A stretch of DNA of 64,000 nt from Bradyrhizobium sp. CCGB12 (GCF_024199845.1 NZ_JANADO010000001.1:8792001-8856000); one strand, 5' to 3'. Shown: positions 53,884 to 62,496, counted from the stretch's first letter. Notes: generated by a model from the letters alone, not told the origin. Made by a program: numbers and translations.

Positions 53884-54768
53884 ATGACCAGTTTTCTCCT
53901 CACCGTTACGTGCCCGGCAAGGCGCGGCATCGTTGCCGCGATCTCGACGTTTCTCGCTAAGAATGGCTGCAACATAACGGACAGCTCGCAGTTCGATGAC
54001 GTGCAGGCCGACCGATTTTTCATGCGGGTAAGCTTTCTATCGGAGGAAGGTGCGAAGCTTTCAGCGTTACGAGAGGGCTTTTCGGCCGTCGCAGAGCAGT
54101 TCGACATGAAGTGGGCCATCCAGGACGGATCCACGCGGATGAAAGTCGTGATCATGGTGTCGCGCTTCGGTCATTGCCTGAACGATCTCTTGTATCGCTG
54201 GCGCATCGGCGCGCTCCCGATCGATATCGTTGCGGTGATTTCCAATCATCTCGACTTCCAAAAGCTCGTGGTTAATCACGATGTTCCTTTTCATTACATC
54301 AAAGTGACAAAAGAGAACAAACCCGAGGCCGAAGCTCAGCAGATGCGCATCGTCGAGGAGACTGGAGCGGAACTGGTAGTCTTGGCACGCTACATGCAAA
54401 TCCTCTCTGACGAGATGTGCAGGAAAATGTCGGGAAGGATCATCAATATCCATCACTCATTCCTGCCTTCCTTCAAAGGCGCAAACCCCTATAAGCAGGC
54501 TTTCGAGCGCGGCGTTAAGCTCATCGGGGCAACGTCCCACTATGTAACGGCGGATCTAGACGAGGGACCGATCATCGAGCAGGACATCATCCGGGTTACG
54601 CATGCACAAAGTCCGGAGGACTATGTGAGCCTGGGACGAGATGTCGAGAGCCAGGTCCTCGCGCGGGCGGTCCACGCGCACATACATCGAAGAGTGTTGG
54701 TCAACGACGAAAAAACGGTCGTCTTTCCGGCGTCGCCGGGATCGTATGCGGCGGAACGAGTGGGCTGA
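53884..54768 (+). CDS. purU: Formyltetrahydrofolate deformylase
   Basis: A 294-residue PurU. The N-terminal ACT domain is 'LLTVTCPARRGIVAAISTFL'. The formyltransferase-like catalytic domain contains 'VSRFGHCLNDLLYRWRIGAL', 'VISNHLDF', 'VLARYMQILSDEMCRKMSGR', 'IINIHHSFLPSFKGANPY' and 'GATSHYVTADLDEGPIIEQD'. It hydrolyses 10-formyl-THF to formate and THF, regenerating the folate needed by sarcosine oxidase. It is the last gene of the operon. The C-terminus carries roughly ten extra residues compared with typical PurU. Confidence 0.95.
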   Translation: MTSFLLTVTCPARRGIVAAISTFLAKNGCNITDSSQFDDVQADRFFMRVSFLSEEGAKLSALREGFSAVAEQFDMKWAIQDGSTRMKVVIMVSRFGHCLNDLLYRWRIGALPIDIVAVISNHLDFQKLVVNHDVPFHYIKVTKENKPEAEAQQMRIVEETGAELVVLARYMQILSDEMCRKMSGRIINIHHSFLPSFKGANPYKQAFERGVKLIGATSHYVTADLDEGPIIEQDIIRVTHAQSPEDYVSLGRDVESQVLARAVHAHIHRRVLVNDEKTVVFPASPGSYAAERVG

Positions 54769-55395
54769 CGTCGAAAATGGTGGGACGCATGCGGCAACGG
54801 CCGCAGCGGGCTCTCGTGAACCGAGCCGCGTCGCGTCTCGGCCTTCGGCTTCGATCCCTCGCACAGGTAGATATAATGTGTCGCTCGCCGGAGGCACTCG
54901 CGCGAAGGGCTGCCGCTTTGCGGCACCGCTATCACTGCCCGTCGCGCGGGTACCTTGTTAAACCGGTCTCGCGACTGCACTCGGTCCCGGGTCCCGCCGC
55001 TACGCGTCGGCGCTATGCTGACCCTCTTGCGGGTGCCTCTTTCGATTTTCTCACTTTTGCTCTTGCTTTCGATGCGTTGCTCACGCCCGCGCTGACTTGC
55101 TCACATTCCGGCGCTTGAAGCCTTAGGGCTCCGCCCCTCGCGCGCGCCAGAGTAAAGCGCCGGCTGGCGCCGGCGCCGCCCCGAGCGGTTTCCCCGGTCT
55201 TCCGCGCTCTTCTCACACTGCTGCCTCGGACTGCATGGCCCACACACTTGTGCAGACCCGCTCTTGTGAGCGGCCCTTGCGGGCGGGTGATCCCCCTCCG
55301 CTCGGGTCGCCCTGGCACTTGCTACCCCCGGTCTCGCCGACGGGCAGGGGTGCAGGCGCGTGGTGCGCCTTGCACCCATGGAAGCAAAAGGAAGC
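54769..55395. other. Non-coding stretch with mobile-element-like sequence
   Basis: About 630 bp without a recognisable gene, holding direct repeat copy B (54994-55105) and GC-rich palindromic segments (for example around 55155-55185). It resembles leader regions of integrative elements in alphaproteobacteria, though I cannot name the element. Confidence 0.4.
54994..55105 (+). repeat. Direct repeat B (about 110 bp) right of the sox/hyu block
   Basis: Imperfect copy of 35129-35236 in the same orientation, sharing CTGACCCTCTTGCGGGTGCC and flanking sequence. It lies just beyond purU. Confidence 0.65.
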
Positions 55396-55731
55396 ATGAT
55401 CATGTCGGCAAAGTCAGTTGAAATCATTCCCGCGAGCGGGACCCTCGGCAGCCGGTGTCGTGCGGCGATGGCCGCCGCATCCATACGGGTGAGTGAGCGT
55501 TCGGACGCGGCGTTGCGCTATCTGCGTTCGTCGCGAGGGTTCTCTCCAATCTGGTGGGGCGGCGCGAGGCTTTGGGCGGCTGTGTGCGCATTTGGCCGTT
55601 TGGTGCAATGGATCCTCGTTCCGAAGGGCGACGAGCCGCTCGACGTCCTCAAGCACTACGTTTCTGTCTTGATTGTACTGATGCGGTTTCTGATGCGGCA
55701 GTCGCGCTGCAGGCAAACCAGAACGAAGTAA
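55396..55731 (+). CDS. Hypothetical protein, 111 aa, mobile-element associated
   Basis: From ATG 55396 (second Met at 55402), with AAAGGAAGC upstream, the frame encodes MIMSAKSVEIIPASGTLGSR. It continues 'RVSERSDAALRYLRSSRGFS', then 'IWWGGARLWAAVCAFGRLVQ' and 'DVLKHYVSVLIVLMRFLMRQ'. The second half is amphipathic to hydrophobic, with a basic end. I recall similar proteins on rhizobial integrative elements but cannot name a family. It lies between repeat B and a tRNA fragment. Confidence 0.5.
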   Translation: MIMSAKSVEIIPASGTLGSRCRAAMAAASIRVSERSDAALRYLRSSRGFSPIWWGGARLWAAVCAFGRLVQWILVPKGDEPLDVLKHYVSVLIVLMRFLMRQSRCRQTRTK

Positions 55732-55745
55732 GCTATTGATCACCT

Positions 55746-55799
55746 TGGTGGGCCCGGCAGGACTCGAACCTGCAACCAGACCGTTGTGAGCGGTCGGGC
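55746..55799 (-). pseudogene. tRNA 3' fragment with CAC anticodon (CAU-type tRNA relic)
   Basis: Read on the minus strand, the sequence has an anticodon arm ACCG-CTCACAA-CGGT, a full T arm (GCAGGTTCGAGTCCTGC) and the acceptor end GGGCCCACCA. The 5' acceptor strand and the D arm that should pair with it are missing. Its T arm and acceptor match the tRNA-Met/Ile2 type that normally has a CAT anticodon loop (CTCATAA); here the loop reads CTCACAA. It looks like an integration remnant and not a working tRNA. Confidence 0.6.
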
Positions 55800-55847
55800 T
55801 CGCCTGACTTGGCACCCAGTTACAGAGAAACGCGCATCCGGCCGCGG

Positions 55848-56117
55848 CTATTGGCGTTCCTCGTATCTGTTGCAGCGACCATCGCCAAGTTGTACCCGGC
55901 TGAGCTCTTGAAATGGCGGATCACAACGCAGGAGCGTGTACGCCTTGTACGAGGGCGGGGGGACGCGCCAGCAAAGAGTCTGGCCCGCGGGTATTTGGTA
56001 CGTTTCCCCGCTTGCTAACGTATAGCTGCACACGGCATGCGTGCTGTTCACCTTCGCCTCCGCGTGGGCCTGGTTGAGCGAAGCCACCGCCAGGAGCATC
56101 ACCAATGATCGACGCAT
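55848..56117 (-). CDS. Small secreted cysteine-containing protein, 89 aa
   Basis: From ATG 56117 a signal peptide, MRRSLVMLLAVASLNQAHA, is followed by a mature part of about 70 residues with four Cys ('HAVCSYTLASGETYQIPAGQ', 'TLCWRVPPPSYKAYTLLRCD' and a final 'GRCNRYEER'), which may form two disulfides. GGAGAACG lies upstream as a ribosome site. It is periplasmic or exported, with unknown function. The frame extends to 56357 but the added sequence is not protein-like. Confidence 0.6.
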   Translation of the reverse strand: MRRSLVMLLAVASLNQAHAEAKVNSTHAVCSYTLASGETYQIPAGQTLCWRVPPPSYKAYTLLRCDPPFQELSRVQLGDGRCNRYEERQ

Positions 56118-57322
56118 CTTGTTCGTTCTCCGCACATCTGATCGCAAATAGTGAAACTGGGATGCGGGCATCCTTGCAACGAGACAGCCCAGGTCACAAA
56201 GTCCTGAAATACACGTCTGGCCCAATACAAGGTGTGACGCGTAGCCTTGATCGATCACATCGTCCAGTGCAACAACAACTGCAATCGTCTCTAAGTGTGC
56301 GTGCTTTTGCAAAACTTGCTGCAATCGATGCGTCACCAACATGGGCTTCGTTGACATGCTCTCGATGTCAACCCCAATGTCTCATCATTATAGTGGCCGG
56401 TTGTCGTTATCGTTGAAGGCGGGACGCGGTTAATCGCGGAGATGGAATTGAAAAAGCAGAATCCAGAGGTGCCCCGTCGTTCCTTTGTTCCAGGCGGCAC
56501 AATGATCGGAGCAGCTCCCGCGACCGCAGCTATAACGCGCGACGGCGAACGGGTGCACCACCGCGCTCATATCGAGGATCAATGCCGGTTCAGGATGGAG
56601 CCACTCACCACCTGAGGTGCAGGGCGCGGACTTTAAATGCTTCGCGGCTGAAGAGTGGGCGGGGCGGTCTTCGGCTCGGCGTCTGTCAGATTACTGTCGG
56701 TCCCTCGGTGAAGCCGCTGTGGTGGAACGAGGTGAATGACAATTCCTTCCGCAGATTGATCGCGCGAATAGTCCTTCGCGACCTTTCGGCTGATAGCGGC
56801 CCGCTCGTCGAGAGGGCCTTCCGTAAGTCAATCGTCGAAAGGCCGAGACTATAACGCGACGCGCCTGCATACGCGGCGCTTGACGTCCGATTGCCCGGCA
56901 CCAGCGAGCTCGATCTCCCGGGATACCGGAAGATGATCAAGGTCGGCATTCCGGTCATCCTCCAACCATTTGACCGTCTTGATCCGTCGGCTCGGATGAT
57001 GACGACAAGATCGTTGACGACGGGCAGCACGCGGCTCGCCCGATGATCATAAACATTCCTTGATGCTGTAACCAAGCTGGTGCCTGGTCCGAATCTTTGG
57101 TCGTGCCTATCGGCGGTCGCGCGTGGCCGGCAGGTTATTGTACTTGGGACAGCATGACCAAGGTTGGACTGACCGGGCTCGCAGAAAGGACCTTTGTCGC
57201 GAAACAACATCCATCTCAGCCTTGTGCACGCAGCACGGCCAAGCCGGCCAGTGCTTTTGACGTGATGGGCTCGGCGAGCATTTCTGATGCTTGAAGTAGT
57301 TTATCGAGGAGTTATCGACTGA
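56118..57322. other. Long stretch without recognised genes
   Basis: About 1.2 kb. A 57-codon frame at 56442-56615 has a twin-Arg start (PRRSFVPGGTMIGAAPAT) and may be the stub of an exported oxidoreductase gene. The frame 56582-56854 ends 'VERAFRKSIVERPRL', which I do not recognise. Otherwise I see nothing supported. Confidence 0.4.
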
Positions 57323-58201
57323 ATGCAGACCCAAACGAAGCGTTACAACTTCACGCCGATTGTCGATCGTACCGTTGTGTCCTTTCCGAACAAGGAACGC
57401 ATCGCGGTCGTGATCTACATCAATCTGGAGCATTTTCCGGAGGACCGGCCTGGCCCGGCGATCGTGCCGCACACCGCGCATTTCATGCCGGACGCTCTCA
57501 ATTACGGCTGGCGAGACTATGGGCAGCGAGTGGGCATTTGGAGGCTGATGGAGGCGTTGGACAAATATGGCTTGCCGGCAAGCGTGTGTCTCAATTCAGA
57601 TGTCTGTCGTGAGTATCCCCGGGTCGTCGAGGAAAGCTCAAAACGCAAGTGGGATTTCATGGGGCACGGACGCAACAACTCCGAGATCGTCAACGGCCTT
57701 TCCTTGGAGGAGGAAGCAGCGCTGATCGAGGAGACGATCACGGTCATCACGGCGGCCACCGGTGAAAAGCCAAAAGGCTGGCTCAGCCCGTTTTTGACGG
57801 AGACGTACGCCACGCCAGATCTGCTCGCCGAGCGGGGTATTGAGTATCTGTGCGACTATACTTGTGATGATCTGCCCTTTCAGATGAACGTGAAGAGGGG
57901 CTCTCTTCTGGGAATGCCGTACTCCCTCGAATGCAATGACCTTCCGTCGGTTCTGACGTTCGGTACGTCCGCGGAAGACTTTGGCCGGACAATACGAGAC
58001 CAGTTTGACGTCCTCTACGAGGAGGGGGAGCGGATTCCGAGGGTCCTTCCCATTGCCTTGCATCCCTTTGTCACGGGGCAGCCGTTTCGGACGAAGCACC
58101 TGGCGGCAGCCTTCGCCCACATCTCAAGCCGGAAGGACGTGTGGGTGACGACCAGCGGGGAGATCAACAAGTGGTATCGGCAACACCATCTGCGGAATTA
58201 G
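57323..58201 (+). CDS. Polysaccharide deacetylase family protein (NodB-like, allantoinase-type group)
   Basis: A 292-residue TIM-barrel-like deacetylase with 'RIAVVIYINLEHFPEDR', 'DYGQRVGIWRLMEALDKYGL', 'FMGHGRNNSEIVNGLSLEEE' (metal-binding His region), 'GWLSPFLTETYATPDLLAE' and 'IALHPFVTGQPFR'. The first motif has Asn-Leu-Glu where sugar deacetylases have Asp-Asp, as in the PuuE-type enzymes that hydrolyse cyclic ureides. A cyclic amide substrate would suit the hydantoinase genes nearby, but the gene is separated from them by 2.5 kb. Confidence 0.8.
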   Translation: MQTQTKRYNFTPIVDRTVVSFPNKERIAVVIYINLEHFPEDRPGPAIVPHTAHFMPDALNYGWRDYGQRVGIWRLMEALDKYGLPASVCLNSDVCREYPRVVEESSKRKWDFMGHGRNNSEIVNGLSLEEEAALIEETITVITAATGEKPKGWLSPFLTETYATPDLLAERGIEYLCDYTCDDLPFQMNVKRGSLLGMPYSLECNDLPSVLTFGTSAEDFGRTIRDQFDVLYEEGERIPRVLPIALHPFVTGQPFRTKHLAAAFAHISSRKDVWVTTSGEINKWYRQHHLRN

Positions 58202-58358
58202 CGGCATCCCGCATCGCACGGTTCTTTCCAACATTCCGATCCTCAACGATCCACGGGCCTTTGCAGCTCACGAGCCAGATAATGGCCTTGGGCGGTACCG
58301 TTTCGCGCGTACGTCAGCAAACCCACCTCCTGCGTAACTCTCATGAGAAGGAATCACG

Positions 58359-59084
58359 ATGAATCCCGAAACGCTCGCGCCCACTATCGTGCTCGTGCAC
58401 GGGGCCTTCGAAGACGCGTCGATCTGGAACAAGGTGATCGCGCGGCTCCAGCGCGACGGCTACCCGGTCGTCGCTTTCGCCAATCCGTTGCTGGGCGTGG
58501 CGGTCGACGCCGCCTATCTGCGCAGCGTGATCGACAGAATCCAGGGGCCCGTGATCCTGGCAGCTCATTCCTACGGCGGGGCCGTCATTACTCAGGCCGG
58601 CACGGACCCCAAGGTCAAGGGCCTCGTCTACGCAGCCGCAGTGATACCCGCGGCAGGGGAAGCTGCAAGCAATTTGCTCGAGCGGTTTCCCGGCAGCACA
58701 TTCCCCACGTCCGTCGAGGCGGTCAGCTACTCTCTCCCCGACGGAACCAGCGGCACGTATCTCCTTTATCAGGCCGACAAGTTCCACAGCAACGTCGCTG
58801 CCGATGTGCCCGCGAGCGAGGCCGCCATGATGCTCGCTACCCAACGCCCTATGAACCTGGCGGCCCTGACCGAGACGCTGACATCCGCTGCATGGACGAG
58901 CAAGCCGAGTTGGCAAATCAGGACCCTGCAGGATCTCGCCATTCCTCCGGCCGAACAGAAGTTCGAAGCCGATCGTGCAAAATCGCGCGTCGTCGAGGTG
59001 AATGCATCGCATGCCGTCACTGTCTCCAACCCGGACGTCGTGGCCGACGTGATCGTACAGGCCGCCCGTGCGGCTGCGAAGTAA
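58359..59084 (+). CDS. Alpha/beta hydrolase
   Basis: A 241-residue small alpha/beta hydrolase. It has 'TIVLVHGAFEDASIWNKVIA' near residue 9, the nucleophile Ser in 'LAAHSYGGAV' near 70, and the His in 'VEVNASHAVTVSNPDVVADV' near 215. There is no signal peptide. The short length and the 'HGAFEDAS' start match the EstC/pyrethroid-hydrolase-like group of esterases. GAGAAGGA lies upstream as a ribosome site. Solitary gene; substrate unknown. Confidence 0.85.
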   Translation: MNPETLAPTIVLVHGAFEDASIWNKVIARLQRDGYPVVAFANPLLGVAVDAAYLRSVIDRIQGPVILAAHSYGGAVITQAGTDPKVKGLVYAAAVIPAAGEAASNLLERFPGSTFPTSVEAVSYSLPDGTSGTYLLYQADKFHSNVAADVPASEAAMMLATQRPMNLAALTETLTSAAWTSKPSWQIRTLQDLAIPPAEQKFEADRAKSRVVEVNASHAVTVSNPDVVADVIVQAARAAAK

Positions 59085-59351
59085 CGGCGGGGACACCGCG
59101 TTGCGCGGACATGGACTCCTAGAAGGAAAGAAGCTTTGCGGACTGTTTCCATGATCCCCGATCGAGAATGCGGTGAAGCCGCGCTGGCGACGCGCGGCTG
59201 CCAAAACCGGCGACCTTTGCGAACCCAAACAAGGTTCGATCCGATAGGAAGCGAACTCGCGCTCGTGCGGATGGAAGGTCGGCGCGAACGCGCAATCGCC
59301 GGCGAACTCGAAAGCTCACCGGCGACGCGTCGCCGCTCGGCAGAGTGCCAC

Positions 59352-59858
59352 CTAATGCCGGATCAGGCGAACCAGATCCTGCCGCAACAGGTAGAGGGAG
59401 ACCGCAAGCAGGACGACATCCTTCATCAGGAAGGGCACGTTACCCGTCATCGCCGGGAAGCCTCCCGCGGCGATGTCCCAACCCTCCGGCATGAAGGGAA
59501 TGATGGTAACGGTCGCAATGAAGGTACCGGTCGAGCCCAGCGCTCCGAGCAGGCCAAGCCGGTGGCTCCAGAAGCCCGCGAGCAGCAGCGCGCCGAAGGT
59601 CCATTCACAAGCGCCGAGGAAATAGCTGGCGCCGGCGTGGCCGAACACGGGATAGAGCCACCAAATCAACGGCCCGTTGCCGATGAAGGGGACCAGCCGC
59701 TCGAACTCATATGCAAACCACTTCTGATAACCGAAGAAGAAGAACATGATCACCATCGAGGCGCGGACGATGTGGTAGTCGAGGTCTTCCGCGAGCAGGC
59801 CAGAGCCGTTTAGCGCACGGACAATCGGATTTTGGGCAGTTGCGGCAAGCGTAGTCAT
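59352..59858 (-). CDS. DUF417 (YkgB-like) membrane protein
   Basis: A 168-residue protein with about four transmembrane helices. It has 'IVRASMVIMFFFFGYQKWFA' with the DUF417 'GYQKW' motif near residue 46, 'LIWWLYPVFGHAGASYFLGA', 'GTFIATVTIIPFMPEGWD' and 'MKDVVLLAVSLYLL'. The family is linked to chlorine or oxidative stress in E. coli (RclC) but its role is unclear. The start at 59858 follows AGGATCACG. It lies 47 bp downstream of the carboxymuconolactone decarboxylase-like gene and is likely co-transcribed with it. Confidence 0.85.
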   Translation of the reverse strand: MTTLAATAQNPIVRALNGSGLLAEDLDYHIVRASMVIMFFFFGYQKWFAYEFERLVPFIGNGPLIWWLYPVFGHAGASYFLGACEWTFGALLLAGFWSHRLGLLGALGSTGTFIATVTIIPFMPEGWDIAAGGFPAMTGNVPFLMKDVVLLAVSLYLLRQDLVRLIRH

Positions 59859-59905
59859 GGTCGTGATCCTTTCATGGTTGAGATCTGAAACCTCGCGCAG
59901 TGGCA

Positions 59906-60442
59906 TCACGCGACGGCGGGGAAGTCGATCTCGGTGTCGTTGATGCGGTTGAAGACGTTGGTGAACACGGTGGTGGCGAAGGCGAGGCTGATGTCGACGA
60001 GCTGTGCGTCGCTATACCCGGCTGCCTTGATCGCGGCGAAATCCGTGTCGCCGACCGTGCCGCTGGTGCGCGCGAGCTTGTCGACGAAGGCGACCAGCGC
60101 ATCACGCTGGGCATCGCCAGTCGGCTGGCCGTCGCGGATCTGCTTCAGCACCTCCGGTGTCAGGCCGACGAGCTTTCCGAGATGGCTGTGGGCGGCGACA
60201 CAATAGTCACAGCGGGCAGCCTCGCTGATCACCAGCTTGATGATCTCCCTGTCGGACTTGGTCAGGCCCCCGGAGGCGAGCACGGTGTCTGCGGCGAGGA
60301 TGGCCTTGAGCGCGGCCGGGCCGTGGGCGGCGAGCGCCGCAAAAGTGTTCGGCACACTGCCGATGGCCTTCTTGATCTGGGCGTAGACCTGGCCGGACGA
60401 GCCGGCATCAACTTCGAGGTTCGGAACGGGAAGACGGGACAT
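59906..60442 (-). CDS. Carboxymuconolactone decarboxylase family (AhpD-like) protein
   Basis: A 178-residue AhpD-like helical protein with the redox pair in 'CDYCVAAHSHLG' near residue 86, preceded by 'LTKSDREIIKLVISEAA'. Further features are 'YSDAQLVDISLAFATTVFTN' and 'VFNRINDTEIDF'. Family members reduce peroxides or act as alkylhydroperoxidase partners. The start at 60442 (MSRLPVPN) is used because the upstream part of the open frame lies in the promoter region shared with the AraC gene. It is divergent from that regulator, which probably controls it. Confidence 0.87.
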   Translation of the reverse strand: MSRLPVPNLEVDAGSSGQVYAQIKKAIGSVPNTFAALAAHGPAALKAILAADTVLASGGLTKSDREIIKLVISEAARCDYCVAAHSHLGKLVGLTPEVLKQIRDGQPTGDAQRDALVAFVDKLARTSGTVGDTDFAAIKAAGYSDAQLVDISLAFATTVFTNVFNRINDTEIDFPAVA

Positions 60443-60562
60443 GGTGGCACTCCTTGGTTGGGGGTGGTGAACGATTGCGGAGTGACAGTATGGTCCGGTG
60501 ATGAGATATTGAATGCTATAAAAGCTCCTATATATGCTCATTCGTCTCAATCAAAGGAAGGC

Positions 60563-61546
60563 ATGATGGATTGGCTGAGCCGGCTGTTCGAGATGATGCC
60601 GGTGCGCGGTCGTTTGGACCTGCGCTGCTCCTACGGCGCTCCCTGGCGCATCGAGCAGGGGCCGAGCGAGGCGAATGAGATTCCCTATCACGCGGTCGTC
60701 GGTGGCTCAGCCGTCTTGGAAGACCCGGCGGGCGGCAAGCCCCTGCGGCTGGGGACCGGGGACATTCTCCTTCTGCCGCGTAATCCACGACATGTCATGC
60801 ACGACGGCGGCGGCGCTGCGCCGCTGAAGGCTCACAACCGCGCGTCGCTCAACTTCACAATCAGCGAAAATCCCGGCTCGGACGCGCGGCTCGATCTGTT
60901 GTGCGGACATTTTTCGATCGCCCCGCCGCACGACCGCCTGCTGCGCAATTATCTGCCACCGGTCCTGATCGTGCGCGCCGGCGCGCAGGCCGGCGAGCGG
61001 GATACTGCCGGCCAGCTCGCGGGCCTCGTTGCCCTGATGCGCAGCGAGACGGCAGATGATCATCTCGGTGGCCGTGCGATGCTGAACGCGCTGTCGACGG
61101 CGATGTTCGCGCTCGTGCTTCGTCTCGCGAGCGAGACCGGGGATGCGCCGCGCGGGCTGCTTGCGCTTGCAGGTCACCCGCGCCTCGCGCCAGTGGTTGC
61201 GGCGATGCTCAACGAGCCTGCGCGCGCATGGACGCTGCCCGAGCTCGCGCAGCTCGCCAACATGTCGCGTGCAACACTTGCCCGTCAATTTCAGGAGAAG
61301 GTCGGACGTTCACCGAGCGATCTGCTGACCGACATCCGCATGACGCTGGCAACGAATGAATTGAGAAAAGGGTCGATCTCGACTGGTGCGGTCGCGGAAG
61401 CAGTCGGCTATCAGTCGGAGGCGGCGTTCCAGCGGGCTTTCAAGAGCCACATGGGCATCACCCCCGCGCAATGGCGAAAGGCGGCGCAGGCTCCAGCGAC
61501 GATTGACGGGCTGGAGCTGGCGAACGCAGAGGCGATATCGGGTTGA
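60563..61546 (+). CDS. AraC family transcriptional regulator with cupin domain
   Basis: About 327 residues. An N-terminal cupin_6-type sensor ('WLSRLFEMMPVRGRLDLRCS', 'VGGSAVLEDPAGGKPLRLGT', 'GDILLLPRNPRHVMHDG') spans residues 1-190. The C-terminal AraC double helix-turn-helix covers residues 220-315 ('WTLPELAQLANMSRATLARQ', 'VAEAVGYQSEAAFQRAFKSH'). Two ATGs, at 60563 and 60566, follow AAGGAAGG. It is divergent from the AhpD-like/DUF417 operon across 120 bp, as is usual for AraC regulators of such pairs. Confidence 0.92.
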   Translation: MMDWLSRLFEMMPVRGRLDLRCSYGAPWRIEQGPSEANEIPYHAVVGGSAVLEDPAGGKPLRLGTGDILLLPRNPRHVMHDGGGAAPLKAHNRASLNFTISENPGSDARLDLLCGHFSIAPPHDRLLRNYLPPVLIVRAGAQAGERDTAGQLAGLVALMRSETADDHLGGRAMLNALSTAMFALVLRLASETGDAPRGLLALAGHPRLAPVVAAMLNEPARAWTLPELAQLANMSRATLARQFQEKVGRSPSDLLTDIRMTLATNELRKGSISTGAVAEAVGYQSEAAFQRAFKSHMGITPAQWRKAAQAPATIDGLELANAEAISG

Positions 61547-61585
61547 GAATGCCTGGGCCGGCGGGCGTTGGGTGGCCGGTCCACC

Positions 61586-61903
61586 TCAGCATCCACGGCA
61601 GATGATGAGCTTGCGATCCAGCATCCGGTCGTGCTGCTGCTGCTCACGCTCCCAGGCCGACAGAGCATCCGATTGAGGCACGTCAGCCCGGCCCGGCTGA
61701 TGGTGGCCAACCGGAGCGAGCCAGGGCAGGTGCGAGGTCGGGGCGGCCGAGGCGAGACGCTCGGCGGCCCGCGACGGTAGATCGGGGAGGGCGTCGAGAG
61801 AGGTGCTTCGGTCGGTGGCATGTGCAGGCGACAGCAGGCCAATCATGAGAAGGCCCGCAACAGCGGAACGGATCGAGCGTGCCTGGTTCGAGCGATGCGA
61901 CAT
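61586..61903 (-). CDS. Secreted hypothetical protein, 105 aa
   Basis: From ATG 61903, with AGGGAG upstream, the protein has an N-terminal signal 'SIRSAVAGLLMIGLLSPAHA'. A hydrophilic part follows: 'LPDLPSRAAERLASAAPTSH', then 'WEREQQQHDRMLDRKLIICR' and the end 'GC'. Probably exported; no family recognised. The 'QQQHDRMLDRKL' end with few Cys resembles small periplasmic proteins of the same size. Confidence 0.55.
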   Translation of the reverse strand: MSHRSNQARSIRSAVAGLLMIGLLSPAHATDRSTSLDALPDLPSRAAERLASAAPTSHLPWLAPVGHHQPGRADVPQSDALSAWEREQQQHDRMLDRKLIICRGC

Positions 61904-62035
61904 CGTGGCGCTCCCTTGATGGAGGCTCGGGATGAGCGGCTCCGTTGCGGTCCACAATAGTCGTGAAGGCGAAAGGTTGAATGCTGAGCGATCTCGGAGA
62001 TATGCTCGTTCGTCCCAAAGGTGTCGCCGCACGCG

Positions 62036-62467
62036 TCAATCGGCGCGGTAGCCTCGTTCCTGGAGCATCCAGCTGTTGCCATCCGGGTCCGAAAAGTCGG
62101 CGAAACTGGCGTAGTCCCCGCGCGCGGGATCCAGTCCGGGAGCAAAGCCGCCGTCCCACGCGCCGATCGGCGTCTTGTGCCTGATATCACTGACCTGAAC
62201 GCCACGTTCCAACAGGTCGCGGCGCGCTGCCTCGAGGTCCGTGACGACGAGATAGGCGTTACGAAGCGATCCTGCGGGCGCCTCCGTGATGGCCTTGCCG
62301 ATCTGGATCGAGCAGCCCGAGCCGGAGGGCGTGAGCTGCACCACGCGGAATGCGTCATTCGGCGAAAAGTCGACGTCGAGCGCGAAGCCGACCTGATCGA
62401 CGTAGAAGCGCAGCGCCCGCTCGACGTCTGACACGGGAACGGTGATCACCTCGACCGAAAACTTCAT
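62036..62467 (-). CDS. VOC (glyoxalase/bleomycin-resistance superfamily) protein
   Basis: A 143-residue protein with paired beta-alpha-beta-beta-beta modules. It starts 'VEVITVPVSDVERALRFYVD', has 'GFALDVDFSPNDAFRVVQLT', 'NAYLVVTDLEAARRDLLERG' and 'FADFSDPDGNSWMLQERGY', the last holding a likely metal-ligand Glu. The substrate of the family varies widely. It lies 29 bp downstream of the MOSC oxidoreductase gene on the same strand and may share its transcript. Confidence 0.87.
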   Translation of the reverse strand: MKFSVEVITVPVSDVERALRFYVDQVGFALDVDFSPNDAFRVVQLTPSGSGCSIQIGKAITEAPAGSLRNAYLVVTDLEAARRDLLERGVQVSDIRHKTPIGAWDGGFAPGLDPARGDYASFADFSDPDGNSWMLQERGYRAD

Positions 62468-62496
62468 GATGGCCCCGCAGACTGCATCCCTGCGAT

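Noticed and set aside
55005..55400. Palindromic GC-rich stretches considered as a CRISPR array or origin
   Set aside because: There are no regularly spaced repeats with unique spacers and no clusters of initiator-binding sites; only single hairpins are present.
58341..59228. 295-codon minus-strand frame opposite the small alpha/beta hydrolase
   Set aside because: The plus strand carries the complete hydrolase with Ser and His motifs and a ribosome site; the minus frame has none.
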